Part shown: positions 35,392 to 46,633 of the stretch, in pieces
Layout: each line of letters begins with the position of its first letter
Numbering within the stretch: the first letter of the stretch is position 1
Made by a program: the position numbers and the translations under genes
DNA from: Paenibacillus oryzae
GTDB taxonomy: Bacteria; Bacillota; Bacilli; Paenibacillales; Paenibacillaceae
Assembly: GCF_001675045.1 (NCBI RefSeq)
Contig: NZ_LYPA01000031.1
Coordinates: 110,903 to 174,902 of the forward strand
DNA length: 64,000 nt
Direction of reading: 5' to 3'
The notes under the pieces: generated by a model
What the model saw: only the letters and a program-made list of their open reading frames with translations
What the model was told of the DNA's origin: nothing
Databases searched by the model: none

Positions 35392-36208
35392 GCTGAAACG
35401 CGTATTCATGTATCTGTTTTTGAGCGCCGCTGCGGTGATCTCCATTTTTCCGTTTATCTGGATGATCGTCAGCTCCACTAACCGCTCAGTCGACGTAACA
35501 AGAGGCAAGCTGCTCCCCGGAGCGTACCTGTTTGAAAATTTGCAGAAGGTTTTTGACACGGTCGATCTGGTGCCGGCGCTTTTGAACTCAGCCAAAATAT
35601 CGCTTATAACCACCGCTTTGTCGCTGCTTATTGCCTCGCTTGCGGGTTATGGCTTTGAAATTTTCAGGACAAAGGTAAAGGATCGTATTTTCTCGATTCT
35701 TCTCCTGTCTATGATGATCCCATTTGCGGCATTGATGGTGCCGTTGTACCGGATGTTTGGCAGTATTTCACAGACTATGCCGTTTATCGGGATCGATACC
35801 ATTTCGGCTGTTATTTTACCGTCGGTAACTACGGCGTTTCTGATTTTCTTCTTCCGCCAAAGCACAAAGATGTTTCCAAAGGATATGCTGGAGGCTGGCC
35901 GGATTGACGGGTTAAGCGAACTTGGCGTTTTCTTCCGCATTTACATGCCAACGATGAAAACGACCTATGCCGCTGCGTCGATTATTACCTTTATGTCCAG
36001 CTGGAACAACTACCTGTGGCCGCTCGTTGTGCTGCAGTCGCCGGAAAAACGCACAATCCCGCTGCTTATTTCCAATCTGGGGTCCAGCTATACACCGGAT
36101 TACGGGGTAATCATGACCGTTATTCTGATCGCTACCCTGCCAACAGCAATTGTTTTCTTCCTGATGCAGAAACATTTTGTGGCGGGTATGACCGGATCCG
36201 TGAAATAA
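35384..36208 (+). CDS. Sugar ABC transporter permease, MalG-like
   Basis: 274 residues with six membrane spans. The EAA loop MLEAGRIDGLSELGVFFRIY is of the MalG type. ATG 35384 has AGGTGAT five bases upstream and overlaps the previous gene by eight bases, which suggests coupling; an in-frame GTG at 35375 overlaps the SD. It completes the two-permease channel with the preceding gene. Confidence 0.93.
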   Translation: MAKLKRVFMYLFLSAAAVISIFPFIWMIVSSTNRSVDVTRGKLLPGAYLFENLQKVFDTVDLVPALLNSAKISLITTALSLLIASLAGYGFEIFRTKVKDRIFSILLLSMMIPFAALMVPLYRMFGSISQTMPFIGIDTISAVILPSVTTAFLIFFFRQSTKMFPKDMLEAGRIDGLSELGVFFRIYMPTMKTTYAAASIITFMSSWNNYLWPLVVLQSPEKRTIPLLISNLGSSYTPDYGVIMTVILIATLPTAIVFFLMQKHFVAGMTGSVK

Positions 36209-36229
36209 CGGAGCCTTTGTGTATAATAG

Positions 36230-39364
<3,135 letters not shown>

Positions 39365-39425
39365 TTAAGCAGCAGGCGGCTGCCATTTTCGCAGTAAACG
39401 CAAGCTTGCGTTCATGAAGCTTCTA

Positions 39426-39465
39426 AATAACCGTATTCCGGTCATTATGCCGGGGTACGGTTATT
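39426..39465 (+). terminator. Probable terminator of the sugar operon
   Basis: AATAACCGTA and TACGGTTATT form a 10-base stem with an inner CCGG/CCGG pair. The T tract is weak. A separate 16-base palindrome, AACGCAAGCTTGCGTT, lies just before it at 39397-39412. Confidence 0.5.
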
Positions 39466-39521
39466 GCTGCTGGACGGAAGGATTGGAATATGTTTGGATT
39501 AAAGGAGGGAAAGGAGGGGGT

Positions 39522-41132
39522 ATGATGAGCAGCATCATGTACGAGCTGTTGGACATACGATTATTGGCTGATAAAGGGACGCACATCCCTGTCTCCATCC
39601 CGCCCGAGTCTCCGCTCATTCTGATCCCCTCGGAAGGGATTGCCGTGTCTGACGGCAAACAAATCCACCGGGTTGGCAAAAAGCAGCTTATTATTCTGCA
39701 TCGGGGAGGCGGAGAATGGCGCTTAACGCCAGAGGCGGGCGAGCGATTCGGGGATGTATGCGGCGTCCGGTTTCAGAGCTACCGTCTGGTGCATAGAGAC
39801 GCGCAGAATCTGCACTACAGCGTCAGCATAGATCATCTTCCCGGGCATGGTCATGTCATAGACGTAACAAGATATGCCGCCGCGTTGATTGCGAGCCTGC
39901 TGGAAGAGGCCAGGAGCAGCAGCCCATTAGCGTTGGCGGAGTCGCCCAAAATGAGGCTTTTGCTCCAAGAACTGATAGAGGCAATATCCACCCGGGCTTT
40001 GTTCGCGGAAGGATTCCCTGTGCGGGACAAGTCCATCAGGCAAGCAGTTGATTATATCGCCCGCAACTTTGCCAAGCCATTAACCCGTGCGTCGGCGGCG
40101 CAGCTGGCAGGCTTTAACGAAAGCTATTTTTCCTCGTTGTTCCGGAAAGAAACAGGCTGGGGATTTGGCGAATATGTAAATCGAGCTCGTATTGATGAAG
40201 CGAAGCGATTGCTGCTTGCATCAACTCAGAGCTTAGGGGAAATTGCCTATCGCACCGGATTTTCCGATGCTTCCTATTTTGGCAAAGCCTTTCAGAGAGT
40301 AGCCTTAATGTCACCGGGCAGCTTCCGTAAAAGAAGGGGAGCCCGGCGTATCGCGGCTATGCAGTTTTATGGGGCGCTGCTTGCGATAGGGGTGAAGCCG
40401 CTTGCGGGCACCCATGAAATCTGGCGATCATCCGTGCTGCTTCACGAGGAGCTGGGAGAGCTTGTGCTTATGGAGCATTTGGGGCAAACGGAGGTGCTGG
40501 AAGCGCTGGAGCTGGAGCTGATTGTTGCGCCGGCTTATTACTGTCATTATCCAGAGGTGCTAAAGGCATTGGAACGTATTGCTCCCGTTGTGCTTATTCC
40601 ATGGGGCGAGAGAAACAAGCTGGAGGAAGTAAGGGAGGTTGGAGGCCTGCTGGGGCGTTTGCCGCAAGCGGAGCAATGGATAGCTTCGTATCTGGCGCAG
40701 GGGGCCGCCGCTCGTGAAGTGGTCCAGTCTTTCGTTAAAGACAGTGAAACGGCTGGAATATATGAGCTGTGGTATGAGGACCAATGGATGATTCCTCATT
40801 GGCCGGTGCGTTCCACCTATAATCTGTACGAAATATTGGGATTAAAAGCTCCGAGGCGAATTGAGGAAGATGTGCTGGAGCCTAATAAAGCAGTCAGAAT
40901 CAAAGAGCAGGAGCTTCCGCTTTATGCTGCCGGCCATATGTTTGTCATTGTGCCCGGAAAAGACCCGGAGACCTATCGCAGCAAGCTGATGCAGCGAAAA
41001 GTGTGGCGTCAGCTCGTTCAGGAGCAAGGCTGCCGTCTCTATATGCTTTCGCTTGATGAATTTTGGATGGATGAAGGAGTGTCACTGCAGAAGCAGTTGA
41101 CTATTATGGTGTCATTATTGACTGGCGAATAA
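39522..41132 (+). CDS. AraC-family regulator with C-terminal siderophore-binding domain (Btr-like)
   Basis: 536 residues. An N-terminal cupin-like sensor is followed by an AraC double helix-turn-helix (about 170-270, ASAAQLAGFNESYFSSLFRK and LGEIAYRTGFSDASYFGKAF). A periplasmic-binding-protein-like domain (about 285-530) then has MQFYGALLAIGVKPLAG and LELELIVAPAYYCHYPEV. There is no signal sequence, so this binding domain is cytoplasmic and can sense a ferri-siderophore, as Btr does with bacillibactin in Bacillus. The start at 39522 (or ATG 39525) has AGGAGGGGG immediately upstream; the frame extends to 39414 through a hairpin and is rejected there. It likely activates the lipoprotein gene that follows. 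Confidence 0.85.
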   Translation: MMSSIMYELLDIRLLADKGTHIPVSIPPESPLILIPSEGIAVSDGKQIHRVGKKQLIILHRGGGEWRLTPEAGERFGDVCGVRFQSYRLVHRDAQNLHYSVSIDHLPGHGHVIDVTRYAAALIASLLEEARSSSPLALAESPKMRLLLQELIEAISTRALFAEGFPVRDKSIRQAVDYIARNFAKPLTRASAAQLAGFNESYFSSLFRKETGWGFGEYVNRARIDEAKRLLLASTQSLGEIAYRTGFSDASYFGKAFQRVALMSPGSFRKRRGARRIAAMQFYGALLAIGVKPLAGTHEIWRSSVLLHEELGELVLMEHLGQTEVLEALELELIVAPAYYCHYPEVLKALERIAPVVLIPWGERNKLEEVREVGGLLGRLPQAEQWIASYLAQGAAAREVVQSFVKDSETAGIYELWYEDQWMIPHWPVRSTYNLYEILGLKAPRRIEEDVLEPNKAVRIKEQELPLYAAGHMFVIVPGKDPETYRSKLMQRKVWRQLVQEQGCRLYMLSLDEFWMDEGVSLQKQLTIMVSLLTGE

Positions 41133-41174
41133 CAATCCAACAAATGTACCAGACAGGTATCCAATTTTTCTACG

Positions 41175-41236
41175 TCGACTTGCGGTAAAAACCACCATTA
41201 TAATGAGTTTATGTTCGCGAATGATAATCATTATTA
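41175..41236 (+). promoter_or_regulatory. Promoter with Fur box for the siderophore-binding lipoprotein
   Basis: TCGACT (41175-41180), 18 bases and TATAAT (41199-41204) form the promoter. TGATAATCATTATTA (41222-41236) matches the 7-1-7 Fur box at 14 of 15 positions and lies over the expected transcription start, ending 14 bases before the TTG start. Confidence 0.75.
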
Positions 41237-41250
41237 ATGGAGGGTTTAGC

Positions 41251-42252
41251 TTGAAACAAAAACATTTTTTCGTCATTATTATTTTGGTTGTATTGATGAG
41301 TGTTATTAGCGCTTGCAGCAGTAGAGGAGATGGCAACGAGGCCAACGCTCCAAGCCCGACAGCAGCAGAAAACCAGACGCCGGAAGCTGCGCCTGATACC
41401 CATGAAGAATCCTTTACCAAGATTGTAAAAGCGCCGTTAGGCGATGTTGAAATTCCCCAAAATCCGCAGCGAATTGTCACCGACGGGTATTTGCCCGAAT
41501 TGCTGGTGCTTGGCGTCAAACCGGTTGGCTCCACTGGCTTTGAACTGGAAAACAAGGTGATTCAGGATCAAATAGAAGGCATTCAAAGCACAGGAGAAAG
41601 ATCGCTTGAGGTGATTCTCTCGCTTGAGCCGGACCTGATTGTAACGTGGACATCGGACATGGCCATTCTGGAGCAATATCAAAAAATCGCCCCGACTCTT
41701 TCTGTGCCGTATGGTTACTTCAACAGCATTCATGAAACGATCGGCTTCCTGGGCGATGCGCTGAATAAAAAAGCGGAGGGCGAGGAATGGCTGGCGGGGC
41801 TGGATCAGACTGTCGCTGAAGCGCGCGCCGAGCTGGAGGGTATCGTCGAGCCGGAGTCTACCTTTGCATTAATGGGCGTATTTGTAGTAGACAGCGGCTT
41901 CTATATTTATGGCGATGGAGGTTATCGCGGCGGTGAAGCCATCTATACGCATCTGAAGCTGACACCTCCGAGAAAGCAGCTGGAAGAGATGATCGGGAAG
42001 GAGCAGTACAGGCAAATCTCGTATGAGGTCGTGGATGAATATGCGGGCGATTACATCTTTATTGATCAGGGAGCCATGATTTCCGAGGTGTGGGGCAACA
42101 ATGAAGGGGTATGGAAGTCGCTGGATGCCGTCAAAAATAACCGTGTCATGCCGCTTGATCCCGACTTGTTCTGGGGTAATGATCCTATTTCCCTCAAGCT
42201 TCAAATTAAAGAAATTGTCAGAATGCTAAAGGAGAATGCAAGTCAGGCTTAA
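41251..42252 (+). CDS. Iron-siderophore ABC transporter substrate-binding lipoprotein
   Basis: 333 residues. A signal peptide ends in the lipobox ISAC (Cys near 24), followed by a low-complexity spacer rich in Ala, Pro and Glu. A class III binding-protein fold (about 65-330) has IPQNPQRIVTDGYLPELLVLG and ILSLEPDLIVTWTSDMAILE. TTG 41251 has GGAGGG six bases upstream; the ATG at 41203 lies inside the Fur-controlled promoter and is rejected. No permease or ATPase genes are adjacent, so it must share a transporter encoded elsewhere. Confidence 0.92.
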   Translation: MKQKHFFVIIILVVLMSVISACSSRGDGNEANAPSPTAAENQTPEAAPDTHEESFTKIVKAPLGDVEIPQNPQRIVTDGYLPELLVLGVKPVGSTGFELENKVIQDQIEGIQSTGERSLEVILSLEPDLIVTWTSDMAILEQYQKIAPTLSVPYGYFNSIHETIGFLGDALNKKAEGEEWLAGLDQTVAEARAELEGIVEPESTFALMGVFVVDSGFYIYGDGGYRGGEAIYTHLKLTPPRKQLEEMIGKEQYRQISYEVVDEYAGDYIFIDQGAMISEVWGNNEGVWKSLDAVKNNRVMPLDPDLFWGNDPISLKLQIKEIVRMLKENASQA

Positions 42253-42306
42253 CGCCGAAATAAGCGGCTTATTGCTTGTCGGGACTTAACGTAGATTACG
42301 CTTTTC

Positions 42307-42345
42307 AAAACCTTGCGCCGCCTTGCTGCGGTTCAAGGTTTTTTT
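42307..42345 (+). terminator. Terminator of the siderophore-binding lipoprotein gene
   Basis: AAAACCTTG pairs with CAAGGTTTT around an inner CCGC/GCGG stem and is followed by a run of T. Confidence 0.85.
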
Positions 42346-42406
42346 GCGGAGTTTTCAAAGACTATTGATATTTGGCTATAATGGAAAAAGAAAAGAGGTG
42401 GCGAGC

Positions 42407-42943
42407 ATGTCGTTCATTTATTCGTTTCCTCCCGTCGTGGACGAACGGGCGCGCGTCCTGGTGGCGGGAACGGCCCCTAGTGTCAAATCATTGGAGAGAG
42501 GGCAATTCTACGGTCACCCTCAAAATTACTTCTGGAGGATTGTTTATGCGCTGTTCCAGGGCCTGATGCCTGGCGACGAGGGTTATGGCGTGCCCGACCC
42601 CATCTACGAAAACAGGCTTTCTTTTTTACAGAATCATCGGTTGGCCTTATGGGACGTTATTCATTCCTGCGCCCGCGAGGGCAGTCTGGATGTCAATATC
42701 AAATCGGAGACGGCAAGCGATATTCCGGGCCTGCTAAGGCGCTACCCTGGCATCCGATGCGTGGCCTTCAACGGGAGTAAAGCTTATGATACCTACATGA
42801 AGGCTCACGGCGCAAACGCCGCCGGGGACGTGACGCTGCTCAAGCTTCCTTCAAGCAGCCCTATCCCTACCCGAACGATGAGGAATCTGGAAGACCGTGT
42901 TGCCGCATGGAAGGTTATTATTCCTTTTACCGAAGAGTCATAA
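42407..42943 (+). CDS. DNA-deoxyinosine (hypoxanthine) glycosylase, UDG superfamily
   Basis: 178 residues. Motif 1 reads VLVAGTAPSVKSLERGQFYG with HPQNYFWRI following, and the late motif reads LLKLPSSSPIPTR, matching the family 6 (HDG) branch of the uracil-DNA glycosylase superfamily. It would remove deaminated adenine from DNA. ATG 42407 has AGAGGTG six bases upstream; the in-frame ATG at 42323 lies in the terminator region. It stands between an iron gene and ywiB with no clear link to either. Confidence 0.8.
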   Translation: MSFIYSFPPVVDERARVLVAGTAPSVKSLERGQFYGHPQNYFWRIVYALFQGLMPGDEGYGVPDPIYENRLSFLQNHRLALWDVIHSCAREGSLDVNIKSETASDIPGLLRRYPGIRCVAFNGSKAYDTYMKAHGANAAGDVTLLKLPSSSPIPTRTMRNLEDRVAAWKVIIPFTEES

Positions 42944-43048
42944 GCGGTGTTATACAATGTAGATAGCAGGCGCAATGAAGTGTTGAATTTAAAAGCCTTC
43001 CTGTATATAGTAGTAACATATGAATGGAAGGAATGCGGGAGCGAAGCC

Positions 43049-43477
43049 ATGAATCAGCGAGCAAAGGTCCAGCTTGTGCTGGAGAGCAGGATCGATGGCC
43101 GGAAGGAGGTCCACCGCTACAAGGGCGAGTGGTTCCGCAAGGAAAAGTCGATCTACATACGCTATGCCGAAGGCGAGGGCAATCAAGCGCTGCTTCGGTA
43201 TACGCCGGGGGAGCTGTCCCTTAAACGAAGCGGAGGCGTGTCGTCGGAGCAGCTTTTTGTTCCGGGGCAGAGCAGAGTCGGTTCCTACACTACGCCGCAG
43301 GCCGCTTTTCAGCTTGAAACGACGACAACGTCGCTTGTGGTCAAGCGGGACGCGGGGGAAACGGCTGAACTGCCCGGCAGCCTTCCTTTTGACTTGGAAT
43401 GGCGGTATAAATTGAAAGTCGGCGGACAAATAGCGGGTAACTTCCATATTTGTCTCCATATACAGGAGGAGTCTTGA
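43049..43477 (+). CDS. ywiB: DUF1934 domain-containing protein (YwiB)
   Basis: 142 residues with a calycin-like beta-barrel pattern ([41 protein letters not shown]). It lies two bases before argS, the same pairing as ywiB-argS in Bacillus. ATG 43049 has GGGAG eight bases upstream. No function is established. Confidence 0.85.
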   Translation: MNQRAKVQLVLESRIDGRKEVHRYKGEWFRKEKSIYIRYAEGEGNQALLRYTPGELSLKRSGGVSSEQLFVPGQSRVGSYTTPQAAFQLETTTTSLVVKRDAGETAELPGSLPFDLEWRYKLKVGGQIAGNFHICLHIQEES

Positions 43478-43479
43478 GG

Positions 43480-45159
43480 ATGAGCGGAAATGTGTTGGAG
43501 CAATTGTACGAAGGGGTAAAAGGCGCAATCGCTGACGCGGTTGTTGCAGCGGGGCTTGCAGCCAGAGAGGAGCTGCCTGCTTTTGTGCTGGAGGTGCCCA
43601 AGGATAAGGCTCATGGCGACTTGGCTACCAATGCGGCTATGCAGCTGACCAAGCTGGCCAAAAAAAATCCGCGTCAAATAGCGGAAGCTATCATCGCCAA
43701 CCTGGACGGAGGCAAGGCATTTATTACGGCGGCCGAAATTGCAGGCCCGGGCTTTATTAATTTCCGCCTGGATAAAAGCTACCTGTATCCTGTTGTGAGC
43801 GAGGCGCTGCAGGGCGGCGGCGATTACGGCCGGGTAACAATCGGAGCGGGTCAAAAGGTTGAGATGGAATTTGTCAGCGCCAATCCGACGGGCAGTCTGC
43901 ATTTGGGACATGCGCGTGGAGCGGCTGTTGGCGATGCGTTATGCAATGTGCTGGATTTTGCGGGTTATGATGTTACTCGTGAATATTACATTAACGATGC
44001 CGGCAAACAGGTGGAAAATCTCGCCTTGTCGCTGGAGGCCCGTTATCGTCAGGCGCTTGGCCAGGAGGCTGAAATGCCTGAGGACGGCTACCATGGCGAA
44101 GATATCGTTGGTTTTGCCAAGGAGCTGGCGGAGCAAGAGGGAGACCGTTTGCTTTCGCTGTCCGCAGAGGAACGCTCTGCTTTTTTCCGGACATTTGGCC
44201 TGGAGAAGGAGCTTGGCAAAATCAAACGCGATCTGGAGCGGTTCCGCGTTGGGTTTGATCTGTGGTACAGCGAAACGTCGCTTTATGAATCCGGGCAGGT
44301 CGTGCAAGGACTGGAGGCGCTCAAGGCGTCCGGTCATGTCTATGAGGAGGACGGCGCAACGTGGCTGGCCACGACTACATTTGGAGATGACAAAAATCGC
44401 GTGCTGGTGAAAAATGACGGCTCCTATACCTATTTGACGCCGGACATCGCCTACCATCGTGATAAATACAGCCGGGGATACGACCGGATGATCAATATTT
44501 GGGGCGCGGACCATCATGGCTACATCCCTCGGATGAAAGCGGCCATGGAAGCATTGGGCAACGATCCCGGAAAGCTTACAGTGCTGATCGCCCAAATGGT
44601 GAGTCTGTTCCAGAACGGCGAAAAAGTCAAAATGTCCAAGCGCACCGGCAAAGCGGTGACGATGGAGGATTTGATGGACGAGGTTGGCGTAGACGCCATG
44701 CGTTATTTCTTCAGCATGCGCAGCATGGATTCGCATCTCGATTTTGATATGGATTTGGCGATTTCCACCTCCAATGAAAATCCGGTATTTTATGTTCAAT
44801 ACGCCCATGCGCGGATTTGCAGCATTTTCCGCCAGGCGGAGGAGCAAGGCATCAAGCTGCCTGAAATCGGCAGTGTAAACCTGTCCAAGCTGAACTCGGA
44901 AGCGGAATATGATCTGCTGCGCAAAATCGGCGAGCTGCCTCAGGAAGTGGCGGATGCAGCGTCCGGCTATGCTCCGCACCGTCTGATCCGTTACGTCTAT
45001 GAGCTTGCTTCGCAGCTTCACAGCTATTATCGCGCTGAACGCGTCATTACGGAGGATAGCGAGCAGACTGCTGCGCGTCTGGCTTTGCTGGCCGCTGTTC
45101 GTGTCGCCCTCGCCAACGTGCTGCGTCTGGTAGGCGTGTCCGCGCCAGAACGGATGTAG
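43480..45159 (+). CDS. argS: Arginyl-tRNA synthetase
   Basis: 559 residues, normal for the enzyme. The N-terminal Arg-specific domain (about 1-110) is followed by the class I core with the HIGH motif as HLGHARG (in [16 protein letters not shown]) and the KMSKS motif as KMSKRTGKA. The C-terminal DALR anticodon-binding domain closes the protein ([17 protein letters not shown]). It charges tRNA-Arg with arginine using ATP. ATG 43480 is preferred over the upstream in-frame codon at 43450, which lies inside ywiB. Its own terminator follows. Confidence 0.97.
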   Translation: MSGNVLEQLYEGVKGAIADAVVAAGLAAREELPAFVLEVPKDKAHGDLATNAAMQLTKLAKKNPRQIAEAIIANLDGGKAFITAAEIAGPGFINFRLDKSYLYPVVSEALQGGGDYGRVTIGAGQKVEMEFVSANPTGSLHLGHARGAAVGDALCNVLDFAGYDVTREYYINDAGKQVENLALSLEARYRQALGQEAEMPEDGYHGEDIVGFAKELAEQEGDRLLSLSAEERSAFFRTFGLEKELGKIKRDLERFRVGFDLWYSETSLYESGQVVQGLEALKASGHVYEEDGATWLATTTFGDDKNRVLVKNDGSYTYLTPDIAYHRDKYSRGYDRMINIWGADHHGYIPRMKAAMEALGNDPGKLTVLIAQMVSLFQNGEKVKMSKRTGKAVTMEDLMDEVGVDAMRYFFSMRSMDSHLDFDMDLAISTSNENPVFYVQYAHARICSIFRQAEEQGIKLPEIGSVNLSKLNSEAEYDLLRKIGELPQEVADAASGYAPHRLIRYVYELASQLHSYYRAERVITEDSEQTAARLALLAAVRVALANVLRLVGVSAPERM

Positions 45160-45190
45160 ACCTGTGGCATTGACCCGATAAATAAAGAAG

Positions 45191-45247
45191 AAAGCAACCC
45201 CCGGAAAACGCTCATTATGCTGCGTTCCCGGGGGCTTGCTTTTTTTC
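45191..45247 (+). terminator. Terminator of argS
   Basis: A long GC-rich hairpin (AAGCAACCCCCGG with CCCGGGGGCTTGCTT and inner AACGC/GCGTT) is followed by a T run. Confidence 0.9.
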
Positions 45248-45312
45248 GCGAATATAGCCCAGGATGGTGTTCAGTAAAAGGATATGGCTGTGCGCCACGG
45301 TCGAGTCAGGGT

Positions 45313-46452
45313 TTATTGCTTTGTAACGTCTGTATAGGATACAGCTTGCATGGAATCCTCTAACGTAAACGAAGTTTCACTTCCCTCGTTCTCTCCCCAA
45401 TGGCCTGTCGCGGTTTGGGGCAATACCATTTGCGCAGCGTATTGTCCCGGAGCGACGGGATTGCCGTTGCTGTCCTTCCAGTCCCAAACGATCTCCGTTT
45501 GCACTGCGCCTCTCATGCGATAAACCGTACCTTCAAATGCCTTAGTGGTTAAGGTGCGGACGATTTTACGAGACTCGTCTGCCCGGTAAATGTTGATTGT
45601 AAACGAAATTGGATGAGTTAAGGTAACGTGACTGTCATCATCAAAGTTAATCATAGTGACTATCCAGGGGGTATTCTCTTTCATTTGCGAGCCAACATCT
45701 CTGTAGTCAATATTGACGGCAAGCGGATGGCCATTCATGCCTCCTGCTCCGCAGGCGCAGCCTTCAACCGGATGCTGGGCGAACGACCAGTCACGCTTGT
45801 CGATCACGACTGGTGTCAGTTCAAGCTCCTCCAGATTATCCAGCAGAGGGAGAGGGGCCGTGAAGAGGGCAAGGTCGCCCGGCATTTTCTGATAAAGACT
45901 CGTTTCGCGGTTATGAAGCGTTTTTAGTGTAACCCTTCCCGATAGACCATACTGCTTGCCTGATTTGTCTGTCAATGCAAAAGCAAGCTCCTTCCCGGCA
46001 GGTATGCTTTTGACAAAACGTATCGTTCCCGACACCTCCGGGCTGCCCGTCAAAGTCTTCCCGGCTTCGTTGTACGTAAAGGAGGTACGCTCCAAATAGC
46101 CCGCCCGCACATAGCCTTCTTTGTCTCTAACTGTAAGATCGCGGTCATCCTCGGAATAAACCTCTACCTTCGCTCTTTCCCCGTTCGCTGGACCGTGGTA
46201 ATAGACGGAGGCGCCTAACGTTTCTGCAAACGTTCTGAGGGGGACATAGAGCTGTCCTTTGTAATTCAGCGCGATACTGCCATCATCCTTTGTGTCCAGC
46301 GTTTCTCCCCCCACGTGATAACTCACGGCAATGCTGCTGATGAGCGCTCTGATCTCATTGGACGCTGCGGCTGCCGTTGCCGCAAACAGTGCCAGTCCGC
46401 ATATCAGACCCAATAGAAACTTTTTGATAACAAACACTCTCCTTTTTTTCAA
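45313..46452 (-). CDS. Exported stalk-domain protein (copper amine oxidase N-like)
   Basis: 379 residues. A signal peptide (about 1-30) is followed by a stalk domain (about 33-115) with YKGQLYVPLRTFAETLGASV. The C-terminal 150 residues look like a BsuPI-type beta sandwich (IVWDWKDSNGNPVAPGQYAA). A Cys pair, EGCACGAGG, lies between. TTG 46452 is chosen because AGGAG ends five bases upstream. A second AAAGGAGA lies inside the gene with only an ATC at the right distance and is taken as chance. Surface or wall-associated; function unknown. Confidence 0.72.
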   Translation of the reverse strand: MKKRRVFVIKKFLLGLICGLALFAATAAAASNEIRALISSIAVSYHVGGETLDTKDDGSIALNYKGQLYVPLRTFAETLGASVYYHGPANGERAKVEVYSEDDRDLTVRDKEGYVRAGYLERTSFTYNEAGKTLTGSPEVSGTIRFVKSIPAGKELAFALTDKSGKQYGLSGRVTLKTLHNRETSLYQKMPGDLALFTAPLPLLDNLEELELTPVVIDKRDWSFAQHPVEGCACGAGGMNGHPLAVNIDYRDVGSQMKENTPWIVTMINFDDDSHVTLTHPISFTINIYRADESRKIVRTLTTKAFEGTVYRMRGAVQTEIVWDWKDSNGNPVAPGQYAAQMVLPQTATGHWGENEGSETSFTLEDSMQAVSYTDVTKQ

Positions 46453-46574
46453 ATTATCTCCTGAATATAGTTCATTAGAATAAACGCAGGCTGGGGAAAA
46501 AGGTTGTAGCCAAGGCCGACTGTTCCGGTATGTTCGGACAAAGCATAATCAATTGTAAAGCTTGATTAATAGCG

Positions 46575-46603
46575 TTGATAATGAGAATTGTTCTTGATAT
46601 AAT
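46575..46603 (+). promoter_or_regulatory. Strong promoter with Fur-like box for the AraC gene
   Basis: TTGATA (46575-46580), 17 bases and TATAAT (46598-46603) form the promoter. GATAATGAGAATTGTTCTT (46577-46595) fills the spacer and matches the 19-base Fur consensus at about 13 positions, so iron-bound Fur would block polymerase. Confidence 0.68.
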
Positions 46604-46633
46604 CGGTGGAAAAGAAATGCACGGGAGGCGTGA

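Noticed and set aside
39414..39521. Upstream start of the Btr-like regulator at 39414
   Set aside because: These 36 codons cross a 10-base-stem hairpin and lack an SD; a strong AGGAGGGGG stands before 39522.
43000..43480. T-box leader for argS
   Set aside because: The upstream space is filled by ywiB, and no T-box core or antiterminator sequence is visible.
43939..45021. Long minus-strand frame of 360 codons opposite argS
   Set aside because: It lies wholly within argS, whose class I motifs and length are clear. Similar antisense frames opposite rho (56728-57699), pyrG (51759-52733), lacZ (36431-37453) and fbaA (54136-54975) are also shadows of real genes.
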